DNA from: Bacillus sp. ISL-34
GTDB lineage: Bacteria > Bacillota > Bacilli > Bacillales > DSM-1321
Reading direction: 5' to 3'
DNA: 64,000 bases
NCBI RefSeq assembly: GCF_018613325.1
Contig: NZ_JAGGQJ010000031.1
Coordinates: forward strand, 62,001-126,000
Position numbers and translations under genes: made by a program
Shown here: in pieces, positions 47,590 to 55,922 of the stretch
How the letters are laid out: each line of letters begins with the position of its first letter
Numbering within the stretch: the first letter of the stretch is position 1
The notes under the pieces: generated by a model
Database searches by the model: none
Told to the model about the DNA's origin: nothing
The model's input: the letters and a program-made list of their open reading frames with translations, nothing else

Positions 47590-47616
47590 TGAAACTTTTT
47601 GAATGCGTCATTCGTA
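47590..47616 (+). promoter_or_regulatory. Sigma-W promoter of yuaF-floT
   Basis: TGAAAC (47590-47595), 17 bases, CGTA (47613-47616). This matches the sigma-W consensus exactly; the B. subtilis yuaFGI operon is known to be in the sigma-W regulon. Confidence 0.8.
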
Positions 47617-47734
47617 TGAATGGTAATCAAAGTAAATGGAGGGGATTATAACCAGATATTATCAATGTTGGTAAAACGCTTATCCCAGGAAGTAGTAAGC
47701 GGCATGGAAAAATCGAATTTAAAGGATGAAAAAG

Positions 47735-48253
47735 ATGGAGTTATTTGGGGTTCCATTAGAAACAGTCTATTTATATGGATTAATTATATTCGGGGGGCTA
47801 ACATTCTTATTTATCATGTTTAATGATATATTTTCCGGCCTTGAATTACCGGATATATTTAATCCAACTCTCATTTTTAGCTTTTTGACCGTGTTTTTTG
47901 CGAGTGGGTTTTTGCTTGAATCGCTTTCAGGACTAAATGCTGGATTGAGTGCATGCATTTCCCTGCTTATTTCGTTTACCATCGTCACTTTACTGAATGT
48001 ATTTGTTTTGATTCCCATCTCATCAGCGGAAGAAAGTTTGACATTTCATGATAATGACCTGAGAGGGAGGGTCGGCAGGGTTCTGACATCAATCCCGGTT
48101 GACGGGTTTGGGGAAGTCCTGATTGAAAGCATCAGCGGAAGCATCGCGAAAACTGCGGCCAGTTATAAGAATGAAGGAATTGTTTCTGATACAAAGGTCT
48201 TGATCATCGAAGTTAAAAATGGGGTTGTCTATGTTATGCCCCACCAGGATTAA
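47735..48253 (+). CDS. yuaF: NfeD-like membrane protein YuaF
   Basis: A 172-residue protein with three N-terminal helices and a C-terminal OB-fold domain (about 105-170: DLRGRVGRVLTSIPVDGFGEVLIES ... YKNEGIVSDTKVLIIEVKNGVVYV). NfeD proteins pair with flotillins and affect membrane order. ATG at 47735 follows AAAGGATG by 9 bases; an ATG three codons earlier is too close. It lies 21 bases before floT and 120 bases after a sigma-W promoter. Confidence 0.88.
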   Translation: MELFGVPLETVYLYGLIIFGGLTFLFIMFNDIFSGLELPDIFNPTLIFSFLTVFFASGFLLESLSGLNAGLSACISLLISFTIVTLLNVFVLIPISSAEESLTFHDNDLRGRVGRVLTSIPVDGFGEVLIESISGSIAKTAASYKNEGIVSDTKVLIIEVKNGVVYVMPHQD

Positions 48254-48274
48254 AAAAAGGGTAGGAGGTAGGGT

Positions 48275-49807
48275 ATGTTTGATTTGATTTGGATTGTTGT
48301 CGCCATTGTTGCATTTTTACTTATCGCACTTATTGCTGTCTTTATTACGAAATACCGCACGGCTGGACCTGATGAGGCATTGATCGTGACCGGAAGCTAC
48401 TTAGGAAGCAAAAATGTTCACATCGACGAATCAGGAAATAAAATTAAAATCGTCCGCGGCGGGGGTGCTTTCGTTCTCCCGGTTTTCCAGCAAGCGGAAC
48501 CACTAAGCTTGTTGTCAAGCAAGCTTGAGGTCTCAACTCCCGAAGTATATACGGAACAAGGGGTTCCTGTCATGGCTGATGGTGTATCGATCATCAAGAT
48601 TGGCGGTTCAATCACCGATATCGCCACAGCGGCAGAGCAATTCCTGGGTAAATCAAAAGATGACCGTGAACAGGAAGCGCGGGAAGTCTTGGAGGGACAT
48701 CTTCGTTCCATCCTTGGTTCGATGACAGTCGAGGAAATTTATAAAAACCGTGAAAAGTTTTCCCAGGAAGTACAGAGGGTAGCCTCGCAGGATTTAGCTA
48801 AAATGGGACTCATTATCGTATCGTTCACCATTAAAGATGTTCGGGATAAAAATGGATATCTTGAATCGCTCGGAAAGCCAAGGATTGCCCAGGTGAAGCG
48901 GGATGCCGATATAGCTACCGCCGATGCAGAGAAAGAAACGCGAATCAAGCGGGCCGAAGCTTCGAAGGAAGCCCAGCGTGCCGAACTTGAAAGGGCAACC
49001 GAAATAGCTGAAGCTGAAAAAATCAACAAGCTTAAGGTTGCGGAATTCCGGCGTGAACAGGATATTGCCAAAGCACGAGCTGACCAAGCTTACGATCTTG
49101 AAACGGCCAGATCTAAACAGGATGTAACAGAACAGGAAATGCAAATCAGGATCATTGAACGTCAGAAGCAAATTGAGCTGGAGGAAAAAGAAATCCTTCG
49201 CCGGGAAAAGCAATATGATTCAGAAGTGAAGAAAAAAGCGGATGCCGACCGTTATGCGGTAGAGCAGGCAGCCTCCGCTAACAAGATGAAACAGATTACA
49301 GAAGCGGATGCCGATAAGTATAAAATTGAAGCCATGGCGAAAGCGGAAGCGGAACGTGTTCGTATGGACGGTCTTGCTAAAGCGGACGCACAAAGGGCAC
49401 AAGGTACGACTGAGGCGGAAATCATCCGGTTAAAAGGGGTAGCAGAGGCAGAAGCCAAGCAGAAGATTGCTGAAGCCTTTGAACAGTTTGGGCAGGCGGC
49501 CGTAATGGACATGATTTTGAAAATGCTGCCGGAATATGCAAAACAAGTGGCAAGCCCGCTTAGTAATATCGACAAGATCACTGTAGTGGATACAGGCGGT
49601 AGCGGTGCGAATGGCGGGGCTAATAAAGTGACTGGGTATGCAACGGATTTAATGGCATCCTTGCAGGAGTCATTAAAGGCATCTTCGGGAATTGATGTCA
49701 AAGACTTGCTTGAGAATTTCTCAGGAAAACGAAATTTACCATTTACCACCATCAGCCAGGAGAATGTTGAAGCAAGCATGAATATGGCAGCAGGCAAGGA
49801 AGAGTAA
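48275..49807 (+). CDS. floT: Flotillin FloT
   Basis: A 510-residue flotillin, matching the length of B. subtilis FloT/YuaG. One N-terminal membrane segment (2-25), a band-7/SPFH domain (about 30-210), a long coiled coil rich in Glu/Ala/Lys/Arg (about 215-400) and a C-terminal region (FEQFGQAAVMDMILKMLPEYAKQV). It organises membrane microdomains. It forms an operon with yuaF; a strong terminator follows, so a yuaI homologue is not part of the unit here. Confidence 0.95.
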   Translation: MFDLIWIVVAIVAFLLIALIAVFITKYRTAGPDEALIVTGSYLGSKNVHIDESGNKIKIVRGGGAFVLPVFQQAEPLSLLSSKLEVSTPEVYTEQGVPVMADGVSIIKIGGSITDIATAAEQFLGKSKDDREQEAREVLEGHLRSILGSMTVEEIYKNREKFSQEVQRVASQDLAKMGLIIVSFTIKDVRDKNGYLESLGKPRIAQVKRDADIATADAEKETRIKRAEASKEAQRAELERATEIAEAEKINKLKVAEFRREQDIAKARADQAYDLETARSKQDVTEQEMQIRIIERQKQIELEEKEILRREKQYDSEVKKKADADRYAVEQAASANKMKQITEADADKYKIEAMAKAEAERVRMDGLAKADAQRAQGTTEAEIIRLKGVAEAEAKQKIAEAFEQFGQAAVMDMILKMLPEYAKQVASPLSNIDKITVVDTGGSGANGGANKVTGYATDLMASLQESLKASSGIDVKDLLENFSGKRNLPFTTISQENVEASMNMAAGKEE

Positions 49808-49825
49808 AAGGGAAAAATTTAAGGG

Positions 49826-49858
49826 AGGTAAGAGCACTTATATGCTCTTACCTTTTTT
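49826..49858 (+). terminator. Terminator after floT
   Basis: AGGTAAGAGCA / TGCTCTTACCT perfect stem and seven T residues. Confidence 0.9.
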
Positions 49859-50056
49859 TGCATAGTTTTTGCTTATAAAAGGCATGATCAGTTTATTTGA
49901 TTTTTTATACTTAACAAATATATTCGTAATAGTCGGTTTTCAAGTAATTCATCATCTTTTGTTTTTTGGTGGGAAAAATGAAAGCAATAAAAGTAAAAGG
50001 AAAAGTCGTCAAAAAAGAGGGGATTTTTATCATCGAAGCCATAAGTATTTAAAAGA

Positions 50057-50533
50057 GTACTAATTCCAGGTGGAACTATGGTTATTTTTTACGAAATTAT
50101 TAAAATAAGTGATATATAAAAAAGTTGCAGAAAAGCTGATGTTGAACTACAAAGAATAGGAATTTGGGAGAAAACCAATCCGTTCCCAATTAATGCGAAA
50201 GTAAATTATTTGTCAAACTCAAGAGAATATTTTATTTCCTATACTAAAGGGACAAAAAGAACGTTTAATTCTTATTATGATAGGGCTTCTAATGAAGCAC
50301 CTATAGTTATTGGAAAAGTGAGGTTTCATCCTTGTCAAAAGCCAGTTGCTGTTCTCGAAAAAATAATTGCAACTCATTCTAATAAAGGTGAAACAGTATT
50401 AGATCGTTTTATGGGTTCTGGGTCAACAGGACAAGCTGCTATAAATCTAAACCAGAACTTTATTGGTTTCGAATTAGATAATACCTACTTTAAAGAAGCT
50501 TCGAATACTTTGCATAAAGATACCGTAAGCTAA
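50057..50533 (+). pseudogene. C-terminal remnant of a DNA (N4/N6) methyltransferase
   Basis: From 50057 one frame reads LIPGGTMVIFYEIIKISDI, a TAA at 50117, then ELQRIGIWEKTNPFPINAKVNYL, REYFISYTKGTKRTF, KVRFHPCQKPVAVLEKII, and VLDRFMGSGSTGQAAINL before a stop at 50533. The last part is the FxGxG SAM-binding motif, which in beta-class enzymes lies at the C-terminus. The DPPY catalytic motif and the first half are missing, and there is an internal stop. Phage- or plasmid-type methylases look like this. It marks the start of the accessory block. Confidence 0.8.
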
Positions 50534-50642
50534 ATGATGTTGTTGCTGTTGAAACCACTTAAAAGACTTCGGGGTACCCCTCTTGTGACAATAATTAATT
50601 TGCCTACTTAAGGCTTTAACCCCGAACTTAACGATCCGTTTT

Positions 50643-50672
50643 AAACACCGTTTCCCGCGGTGTTTTTATTTT
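50643..50672 (+). terminator. Terminator
   Basis: AAACACCG / CGGTGTTT stem and TTTTATTTT tail, downstream of the methyltransferase remnant. Confidence 0.65.
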
Positions 50673-50773
50673 GGAAAAGAAAAATGAAATGTGGAAGTTA
50701 GGTGAAAATTTTTGTGTATTATTAAGAACGTTCGTTCTCTAATATAAATTATAGAATGAATGGAGATGTTCAT

Positions 50774-50950
50774 ATGACAATCCGTGACAGAGGAATTCTA
50801 AAGTGGCAGGCAGCTTTGATTTTACCTGAACAAAAAGCTTTTCAAATAAATATGAACAAGGATTATTTTAGACAGGTCAAACCAATATTAGACGAATACC
50901 AATTAGAGATGTTTCTAGAACCTTCTTCAACTATCGGGCGCGATTGTTGA
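50774..50950 (+). pseudogene. Truncated YolD-like gene
   Basis: A 58-residue frame starting at ATG behind GGAGATG. TIRDRGILKWQAALILPEQ and LDEYQLE are the opening and an early motif of YolD-like proteins, which are normally around 110 residues and stand before a UvrX/DinB-type polymerase gene. The frame loses the family after DEYQLE and stops early. No polymerase gene follows. It may be a frameshifted remnant. Confidence 0.6.
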
Positions 50951-51480
50951 AGATCGAAAGTAGAAAATGATTAAACTTTTTTATAAAACCATAACTTAAA
51001 ACTGCTAGATAAGAATCCATTTTGATCAATCTTTTTTCGAAATGGCTTCTTCTTATTTACCGAAAAATACGGGTTTATGAGGAGTTTTTAATCAAACTTT
51101 GTTTCAAAGCATCAAAATGATGAGACGGAAAAAGATTCACAAAAAAGTTCTGTAGACCAAAGAGATCCTTACACTGATGGAGCATAAGTGTTAATGGGGA
51201 ATAGTTCAGGACAGCCCCGAGGATCGTTGCCGTCCTGAACTATTCCCAAAAATTTAAATGATATTGGGAATTTAGCTCTTTGATATAAATCACATATATC
51301 CTCTCTAACGGCATTGAATATCCTATACAATGCCAGTTAACTGTAATGAGACGTTATAGGAAATGAAAAAGGATCTTCAACGAAGATCCTTTTGATGATT
51401 CAATTGACCTGTTACTTCGATAATCTCTTCTAGGAGTGATACAGATGTCAATCGATCATTTTTCTGACTGTACCCCTTAT
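50951..51480. other. Non-coding, decayed spacer
   Basis: About 530 bases. A perfect 16-bp inverted repeat (51196-51211 / 51232-51247) without T-tract and a bidirectional terminator AAAGGATCTTC / GAAGATCCTTT (51366-51393) are present. A short frame ending near 51188 (SVDQRDPYTDGA) looks like a protein tail but has no start. No gene is supported. Confidence 0.45.
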
Positions 51481-51485
51481 ATGCC

Positions 51486-52682
51486 TTAGAAGATACCCGA
51501 ACTTACCTTTTTTAAGTACTCATCTATAGCCGTTAGAGCTTCTTTTGCTCCACCTGCTTTTTTAAAGCTATTGCTCAACTTCTTAGCATTTTCCCGATAA
51601 GCAGGATTGGACAATACCTGTTGAACGGATTCTTGTAGCTTTTCTATGCTTACTTCATGTGGATCAATTCTAAACCCGGCTTGAAGTTCCTCTAATCGAT
51701 TAGCGATCATAGGCTGATCTGAGGTCTGGGGGATGACGACAAGGGGCACTTCATAATAGAGAGCCTCGCTCGTACTATTCATTCCTCCATGAGTAATGAA
51801 TACGTCCGTATGCTTTAAAACTTCAAGCTGCGGTAAATATCTACGTACAATGAAGTTTTCCGGCAAAGGCTGCAGCTTGGCTAAATCAGTAGCTAAGCCC
51901 ACTGAAAATATGACTTTCCCCTCAAAGTTTCTAAAAGCCTCTACACAGGTTTGAAAGAAAGATTCAAATCCTTGCAATACGGTACCCATTGAAATATACA
52001 GTACTTTCTGGTCTTTCAGTTCCTCTAACGGAAAATCATGTGTTTGCACCCGTTTCGTGATGGAAGGACCGATAAATACATATGAATCATCCATATATTC
52101 TCCACCTGGTTGAAACTCTCTGCTTGTATAGACAATATTCAAATCAGAAGTATTCATCATAAATTGGAAGTGGTGCTTTACCTTAACACCGAAACGTTCC
52201 TGGATCCGTTCCGTTATAGTCGAATTTTCTTTCTCCATTTCCGGTGATGGATTTAGAGGAAGACCCCTGCTACTTTCTAGCATTTTCAGGAATTGCTCCT
52301 GAGGAATAGCGAAGGAAGATGATGAAGAGATTGAAGGAATGTTTAAATAGTCTTTGACCAGAAGTCCCGCACCAAACGAATCATGATACACATAATCAAA
52401 TGGGATGGAATCAGCTAATTCTTGAACAACAGCCAAAATATCATAGGAAAGTTTTAAATGGACTTGCATAAATTCATGGATACTAATGACTTTTTGAGGT
52501 GTGAATCCCTTTAAATGATTTGGATGAAGATATACATTCGCACCCAAACCTTCAATTCTCTCTTTAAATTCATCAGTGGTTACGTAATGAACAGAATCTC
52601 CACGATCAATTAAAGCTTTTACTACACCAAGAGTCGGATTAACATGGCCCTCAGCTGGAAAGTTTATCATTAATACATTCAT
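51486..52682 (-). CDS. MGT/YjiC-type UDP-glycosyltransferase
   Basis: A 398-residue family GT1 enzyme. It begins [19 protein letters not shown], and the C-terminal donor-binding half has [17 protein letters not shown], and the [25 protein letters not shown] signature split by the HGG. B. subtilis YjiC and Streptomyces macrolide transferases are the known relatives; they glucosylate flavonoids or antibiotics. I use ATG at 52682 rather than the TTG just before it. A bidirectional terminator lies downstream. It may give resistance to a natural product. Confidence 0.9.
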   Translation of the reverse strand: MNVLMINFPAEGHVNPTLGVVKALIDRGDSVHYVTTDEFKERIEGLGANVYLHPNHLKGFTPQKVISIHEFMQVHLKLSYDILAVVQELADSIPFDYVYHDSFGAGLLVKDYLNIPSISSSSSFAIPQEQFLKMLESSRGLPLNPSPEMEKENSTITERIQERFGVKVKHHFQFMMNTSDLNIVYTSREFQPGGEYMDDSYVFIGPSITKRVQTHDFPLEELKDQKVLYISMGTVLQGFESFFQTCVEAFRNFEGKVIFSVGLATDLAKLQPLPENFIVRRYLPQLEVLKHTDVFITHGGMNSTSEALYYEVPLVVIPQTSDQPMIANRLEELQAGFRIDPHEVSIEKLQESVQQVLSNPAYRENAKKLSNSFKKAGGAKEALTAIDEYLKKVSSGIF

Positions 52683-52803
52683 CAACTTTCATTCCCCTTT
52701 CCAATAATATATAAATTACTCAATCTCTTTTCATGATACAATACCATTCTTATCTTTTTCCAATATAAACCATCGTGCTTGTCTATAAGGGGTGAGGTGT
52801 AGC

Positions 52804-52863
52804 TTTGTAAAAAAGTTTGATTATTTATAATAAAGATTGATAATTTGTAAAAAAGTTTGATTA
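52804..52863 (+). repeat. 20-bp exact direct repeat
   Basis: TTTGTAAAAAAGTTTGATTA occurs at 52804-52823 and again at 52844-52863, 40 bases apart, just before a terminator. Confidence 0.75.
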
Positions 52864-52913
52864 AAATCATCTCACCTCTATAGGTTTCTTAGAGGTGAGA
52901 TGATTTTTTTTGG
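52863..52913 (+). terminator. Strong hairpin/terminator, no gene upstream
   Basis: AATCATCTCACCTCTA / TAGAGGTGAGATGATT with eight T residues. Rightward transcripts have no gene before it; GGGGTGAGGTG at 52789-52799 could pair with the CTCACCTC arm and act as an antiterminator. It lies before the dcd remnant. Confidence 0.65.
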
Positions 52914-52976
52914 ATATTTATGCTAATATCACTATAAAGATTGTGAAGAAATGCTGATTCGGGAGGTACAACTATT

Positions 52977-53207
52977 GTGATTCAGTCTAGTAAAACAATC
53001 TTAAAGAAAATAAAAGAGAAAGAGCTTATCATTGAACCAATTACACCATCCCAACTACAACCAGCTTCTATTGATTTACGGATAGGAAATCATTTTTTGA
53101 CGATTGATGAATATTCCACCCCTCTTATTTCACTGGTCAAACCAGCTACTTATAAAGAAATTTACAAAGATCATTTTAGGGGTACCGCCACATTGCCATC
53201 AATTTAA
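52977..53207 (+). pseudogene. dCTP deaminase (dcd) fragment interrupted by a mobile element
   Basis: A TTG/GTG-region start behind GGGAGG gives SSKTILKKIKEKELIIEPIT and PASIDLRIGNHFLTIDEY, the opening of Bacillus-type dCTP deaminases (about 175 residues), which make dUMP precursors. The match ends at about residue 65 where the GGGGTACCGCCACAT end of an IS-like element begins (53179), and the frame stops at 53207. The remaining two thirds are not found after the element at 54930. Confidence 0.75.
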
Positions 53208-53421
53208 AGTTTTGTAGTACCCCCAGAACGAAATTTTGGACTCGGGCATATGGTAGGACTCCTATTAGAAGTTGTGTTATAGTAAGAATTAATCAAAATT
53301 GTAAATGAAAGGGATTTTATTGTGGATTTTAAGGCTATGGTAGGTTGGTTTATAAAAGATAAAACTTCCATTAAAATAATAAATTTCATTCTAAAATCTT
53401 TTGACCAAAGGAGGCACTTAA

Positions 53422-53604
53422 ATGTATCGAAAAATTATGATTTTTCTTTCCCTGTATTTTATAAGTGCTTTTATTCTTTATTTTGTAATTGAGAAAACAT
53501 CTTTTTTATTACCAGCAATCTTCCTTGGAGCATTAGCGGCACTAATCTTTTTAATTGGTTATCTTGCTTATTATTATTACACAAAAAAACAACAAAACAA
53601 TTAA
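53422..53604 (+). CDS. Small two-helix membrane protein
   Basis: A 60-residue protein with two hydrophobic helices (about 5-22 and 28-50) and a basic, Gln-rich tail. Starts at ATG behind AAAGGAGGC. No family recognised. It lies 113 bases before the secreted-protein gene inside the cassette, so the two may work together, for instance as an anchor or immunity partner, which is a guess. Confidence 0.5.
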   Translation: MYRKIMIFLSLYFISAFILYFVIEKTSFLLPAIFLGALAALIFLIGYLAYYYYTKKQQNN

Positions 53605-53717
53605 TAACAAAATAGTACATCATCCATCCGAATCTTACTTTATTTTACATAAAAGTAAGATTTTTTAAGTTCTTTGATTTATACAATAATAGTATGTTAA
53701 AAACTAGGAGGCTATTT

Positions 53718-54605
53718 ATGTTTAAAAAAGTATGTATGTCAATGATGACCCTTGTTATGGTAGGAGGTGTTTCTGCTTCTTTTGCTAATGCTGAGACCCC
53801 TGAACCACAAAATGACAAGATCGATGAAGCTAGAGAGTATATCCTAAAAAGTAAGGAGGAAACTATAAATCTTCTTGAAGATTTACAAAAAGTAAATCCT
53901 ACTTTAGAAAATGTAGAAAAGACAATTGATAAATATTATAAAAAAAACCCAGCTCCAAAAGAAATTATAAAAGATAAAGATTTATCTTTAGAAGATGTGT
54001 TTCCGGATCAAGTAGAAGAAATTGAAGGTACACTTAATCTTAATGAGTTTATGAGTGAAAAAGAAAAAGAAGTTACACAGAACGATGAAGATAGCTTCAT
54101 TAAATTTAAACATAACAAAGGTGAAGTTGGTGTCTATGTCGGTGAAACTGGTGGTGTATTTATTTTAGAAACGAAAACTATCGATGAAAATAATAACGCT
54201 TTATCAAATTCTTCTAAAATTGGTGCACTTGCTTCTGCCCAAAAAGTGACAAAGAAAGAAAGAACTACTGGGATTGCTTATAACGCTTTTGGTGGCAAAA
54301 TGTTTACTCTATGGGCCCAAGGTTCATTTAATTACAATGGTAAGAGTGTTTCTGTAGCTACTCAAGATGGAGATTATAATAGACATTTCTGGGGATCGAC
54401 TTTAAATATCACGAAACCTACTTTGGGTAAAGCAAGAAAAGAAGTTGTAGGAAGTCAGACATATTCTGAAGTTTACTCACGCTTGTATTACGAAGCTGTA
54501 TTTGGAATAAAATGGGCAGGGGTTACAATGAAATCAGGAACAGTTGAAACATATGTAGGTGGAAGTAAAAATGGACATTTATATGGATCTGCAAAAAGGA
54601 TATAA
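53718..54605 (+). CDS. Secreted protein of unknown function
   Basis: A 295-residue exported protein. The signal peptide MFKKVCMSMMTLVMVGG... ends at ANA. Residues 27-110 are charged and helical; the C-terminal 120 residues are rich in aromatic, glycine and serine residues (GKMFTLWAQGSFNYNGKSVS, DGDYNRHFWGSTLN, TYSEVYSRLYYEAVFGIKW, GGSKNGHLYGSAKR) and look like a beta-sandwich. No catalytic motif is seen. ATG at 53718 follows AGGAGG; the ATG eight codons earlier lies before it. A strong terminator follows. It is the main cargo of the cassette. Confidence 0.7.
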   Translation: MFKKVCMSMMTLVMVGGVSASFANAETPEPQNDKIDEAREYILKSKEETINLLEDLQKVNPTLENVEKTIDKYYKKNPAPKEIIKDKDLSLEDVFPDQVEEIEGTLNLNEFMSEKEKEVTQNDEDSFIKFKHNKGEVGVYVGETGGVFILETKTIDENNNALSNSSKIGALASAQKVTKKERTTGIAYNAFGGKMFTLWAQGSFNYNGKSVSVATQDGDYNRHFWGSTLNITKPTLGKARKEVVGSQTYSEVYSRLYYEAVFGIKWAGVTMKSGTVETYVGGSKNGHLYGSAKRI

Positions 54606-54680
54606 AAAGATTGATAGATTTTAACGATATAAGAAGCTAAAAAAAGATTTCAATTCAAAGACAAAGACATTCAAAATATG

Positions 54681-54736
54681 ATCAAAAACACGAAAAACAC
54701 TCTGGATGCTTCCAGGGTGTTTTTCGTGTTTTTGAT
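54681..54736 (+). terminator. Very strong terminator
   Basis: ATCAAAAACACGAAAAACAC / GTGTTTTTCGTGTTTTTGAT, a near-perfect stem of over 20 bp with CTGG/CCAG tip. It ends the secreted-protein gene. Confidence 0.85.
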
Positions 54737-54787
54737 GAAGTTCTTCATTAGTTATTTTTGGGGTCCCGGCAGGAGATATCCTAAGTA

Positions 54788-54930
54788 GGGGTATCGTCAC
54801 ATGCCTATCAAGCTAAGAAAACAAGGCAACCCCAAAACGATAAAATGAGCTTCTTTGTTACAAGAAAGTCCAAAATTTCGTTCTGGGGGAGTTATAAAAT
54901 TTTAACTTGATGGCGATGTGGCGGTACCCC
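54788..54930. repeat. 143-bp MITE-like pair of IS ends
   Basis: GGGGTATCGTCACATGCCTA at 54788 faces the right end of the cassette (54930). The two ends match imperfectly over about 60 bases, including CCCCAAAACGA / CCCCAGAACGA. Only 25 bases separate them, so this could be an IS whose inside is deleted. It gives another reading of the cassette's right end. Confidence 0.5.
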
Positions 54931-54973
54931 ATATAACAACAAAGTATTTGACCTTATCAATAATTATATTTTA

Positions 54974-55297
54974 ATGAAGTATTATTACGACAAAGGTATT
55001 CCAGATAGTGAATGGTTTATTGAAGAAAACAACGGAAAATATAAGCTGTTTCCGCATATGGAAGAAAAGCATGATGCTCATAAATATTGGTTTGATTTTT
55101 ATATGGATGGCTATTATATGAGGTACTCTACTCTAATTGATGCGATTTGCCATTTAATCAACATAAAATATGACTTTCACATTAAATCAGCACCAGGTTT
55201 TAGGCAAGATATTATGGCAAAGCTAAAATCTGAAGACAATGCATTATTTAAATCGTTATTGGGATTTATGAAAAATATAATTCCATCCCACCTGTAA
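54974..55297 (+). CDS. Hypothetical protein, perhaps 5'-truncated
   Basis: A 107-residue acidic/aromatic soluble protein (YYYDKGIPDSEWFIEENNG, KYWFDFYMDGYYMRY, LIDAICHLINIKYDF). I do not recognise a family. There is no clear ribosome site before the ATG at 54974, and the gene starts 44 bases after an IS end, so its true front may have been lost. It could be an immunity-type protein, but nothing shows that. Confidence 0.35.
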   Translation: MKYYYDKGIPDSEWFIEENNGKYKLFPHMEEKHDAHKYWFDFYMDGYYMRYSTLIDAICHLINIKYDFHIKSAPGFRQDIMAKLKSEDNALFKSLLGFMKNIIPSHL

Positions 55298-55337
55298 AAC
55301 CAGATGTAGCTACAGATCTGGCTCCTTCTAACATGTA

Positions 55338-55577
55338 TGAAAATTGCAAGGAAACAAGGATACGGTTGTGCGTTGTGTATACACACTCTTCAAAATGGGG
55401 AAATAGTTATTGTCTATCTTAGAAAACCCTAAAGGAACAAGAAATAAGTTAGTACATAAACCTTGTGTTAAATAAGTTATGTAATTCGGATAAAAAGAAG
55501 GCTTGAGCCGTATGAGTTGAAAGGCTCACGTACGGTTCTTAGAGGAGTTAGGGGCAGCAATGCCCCTCGATTACTAA
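55338..55577 (+). mobile_element. 3' end of a group II intron with decayed HNH tail
   Basis: Domain V is complete: GAGCCGTATGAGTTGAAAGG...CACGTACGGTTC (55504-55537), followed by a domain VI hairpin (GGGGCAGCAATGCCCC, 55550-55565) with the GATTACTAAC end. Before it a broken frame reads KIARKQGYGCALCIHTLQNGE, then RNKLVHKPCVK, which are parts of the HNH domain of an intron-encoded protein with several stops. The reverse transcriptase and the 5' half of the intron are missing. It cannot move by itself. Confidence 0.8.
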
Positions 55578-55691
55578 CCTCGGATAATTGTGTGTATTCT
55601 ATACAGGCATATCAAACTAAAAAGACAGTCAAAAATAATATTTGCTGTCTTTTTAGTAAAGTTACTAGAGATACCATTAGTAATGTTGAAC

Positions 55692-55922
55692 TTACTTTTT
55701 ATATTCCTTATATAATTCTATCATTGGTCGAATGGTAATGAAAAGCGCTGCTACAGCCAACCATACAAATGCTAAACAAACCCATCCTTTAAAAAAATTC
55801 AAACTGTATACATAGCCTGTTAAAAACATGATTCCCGGCCAAATGACAATTAAGGCTAGACTCAAACCAAGAGCCCATCGAGTATATAACTTAGTCTCCT
55901 TAATTAATTGTTGATCTTTCAA
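55692..55922 (-). CDS. Small membrane partner of the sodium symporter
   Basis: A 76-residue protein with two transmembrane helices (about 17-36 and 46-64). Its start overlaps the stop of the symporter gene by four bases (ATGA), so the two are coupled. Small two-helix partners are known for several sodium/solute symporters (YhdT-like, DUF485/DUF997). The exact family is uncertain. Confidence 0.7.
   Translation of the reverse strand: MKDQQLIKETKLYTRWALGLSLALIVIWPGIMFLTGYVYSLNFFKGWVCLAFVWLAVAALFITIRPMIELYKEYKK

Larger units (their letters stand above)
53179..54930 (+). mobile_element. Mobile insertion cassette with 64-bp terminal inverted repeats, no transposase
   Basis: Both ends start GGGGTACCGCCACAT and pair over 64 bases with about eight mismatches (53179-53242 against 54930-54867), including CCCCCAGAACGAAATTTTGG. 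The core CATYGCCATCAA resembles IS231-type IS4-family ends. Between the ends there is no transposase, only a small membrane protein and a secreted protein, each with a ribosome site. This is the build of the mobile insertion cassettes described for IS231-like elements in the B. cereus group. The left end cuts dcd. A second left-type end at 54788 lies inside. Confidence 0.6.

Noticed and set aside
47620-47823. 67-codon frame before yuaF
   Set aside because: It overlaps the sigma-W promoter output region and yuaF in another frame, with no ribosome site or family.
50574-50584. GGGGTACCCC as another end of the IS-like element
   Set aside because: The following bases do not match the CACATGCC-ATCAAG core; the palindrome alone is not enough.
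52682-52870. 62-codon frame upstream of the glycosyltransferase
   Set aside because: No ribosome site and it runs through the direct repeats and terminator region.
53322-53483. 54-codon frame starting at GTG with a ribosome-like site in the cassette
   Set aside because: It overlaps the ribosome site and start of the small membrane protein and has no recognisable pattern.
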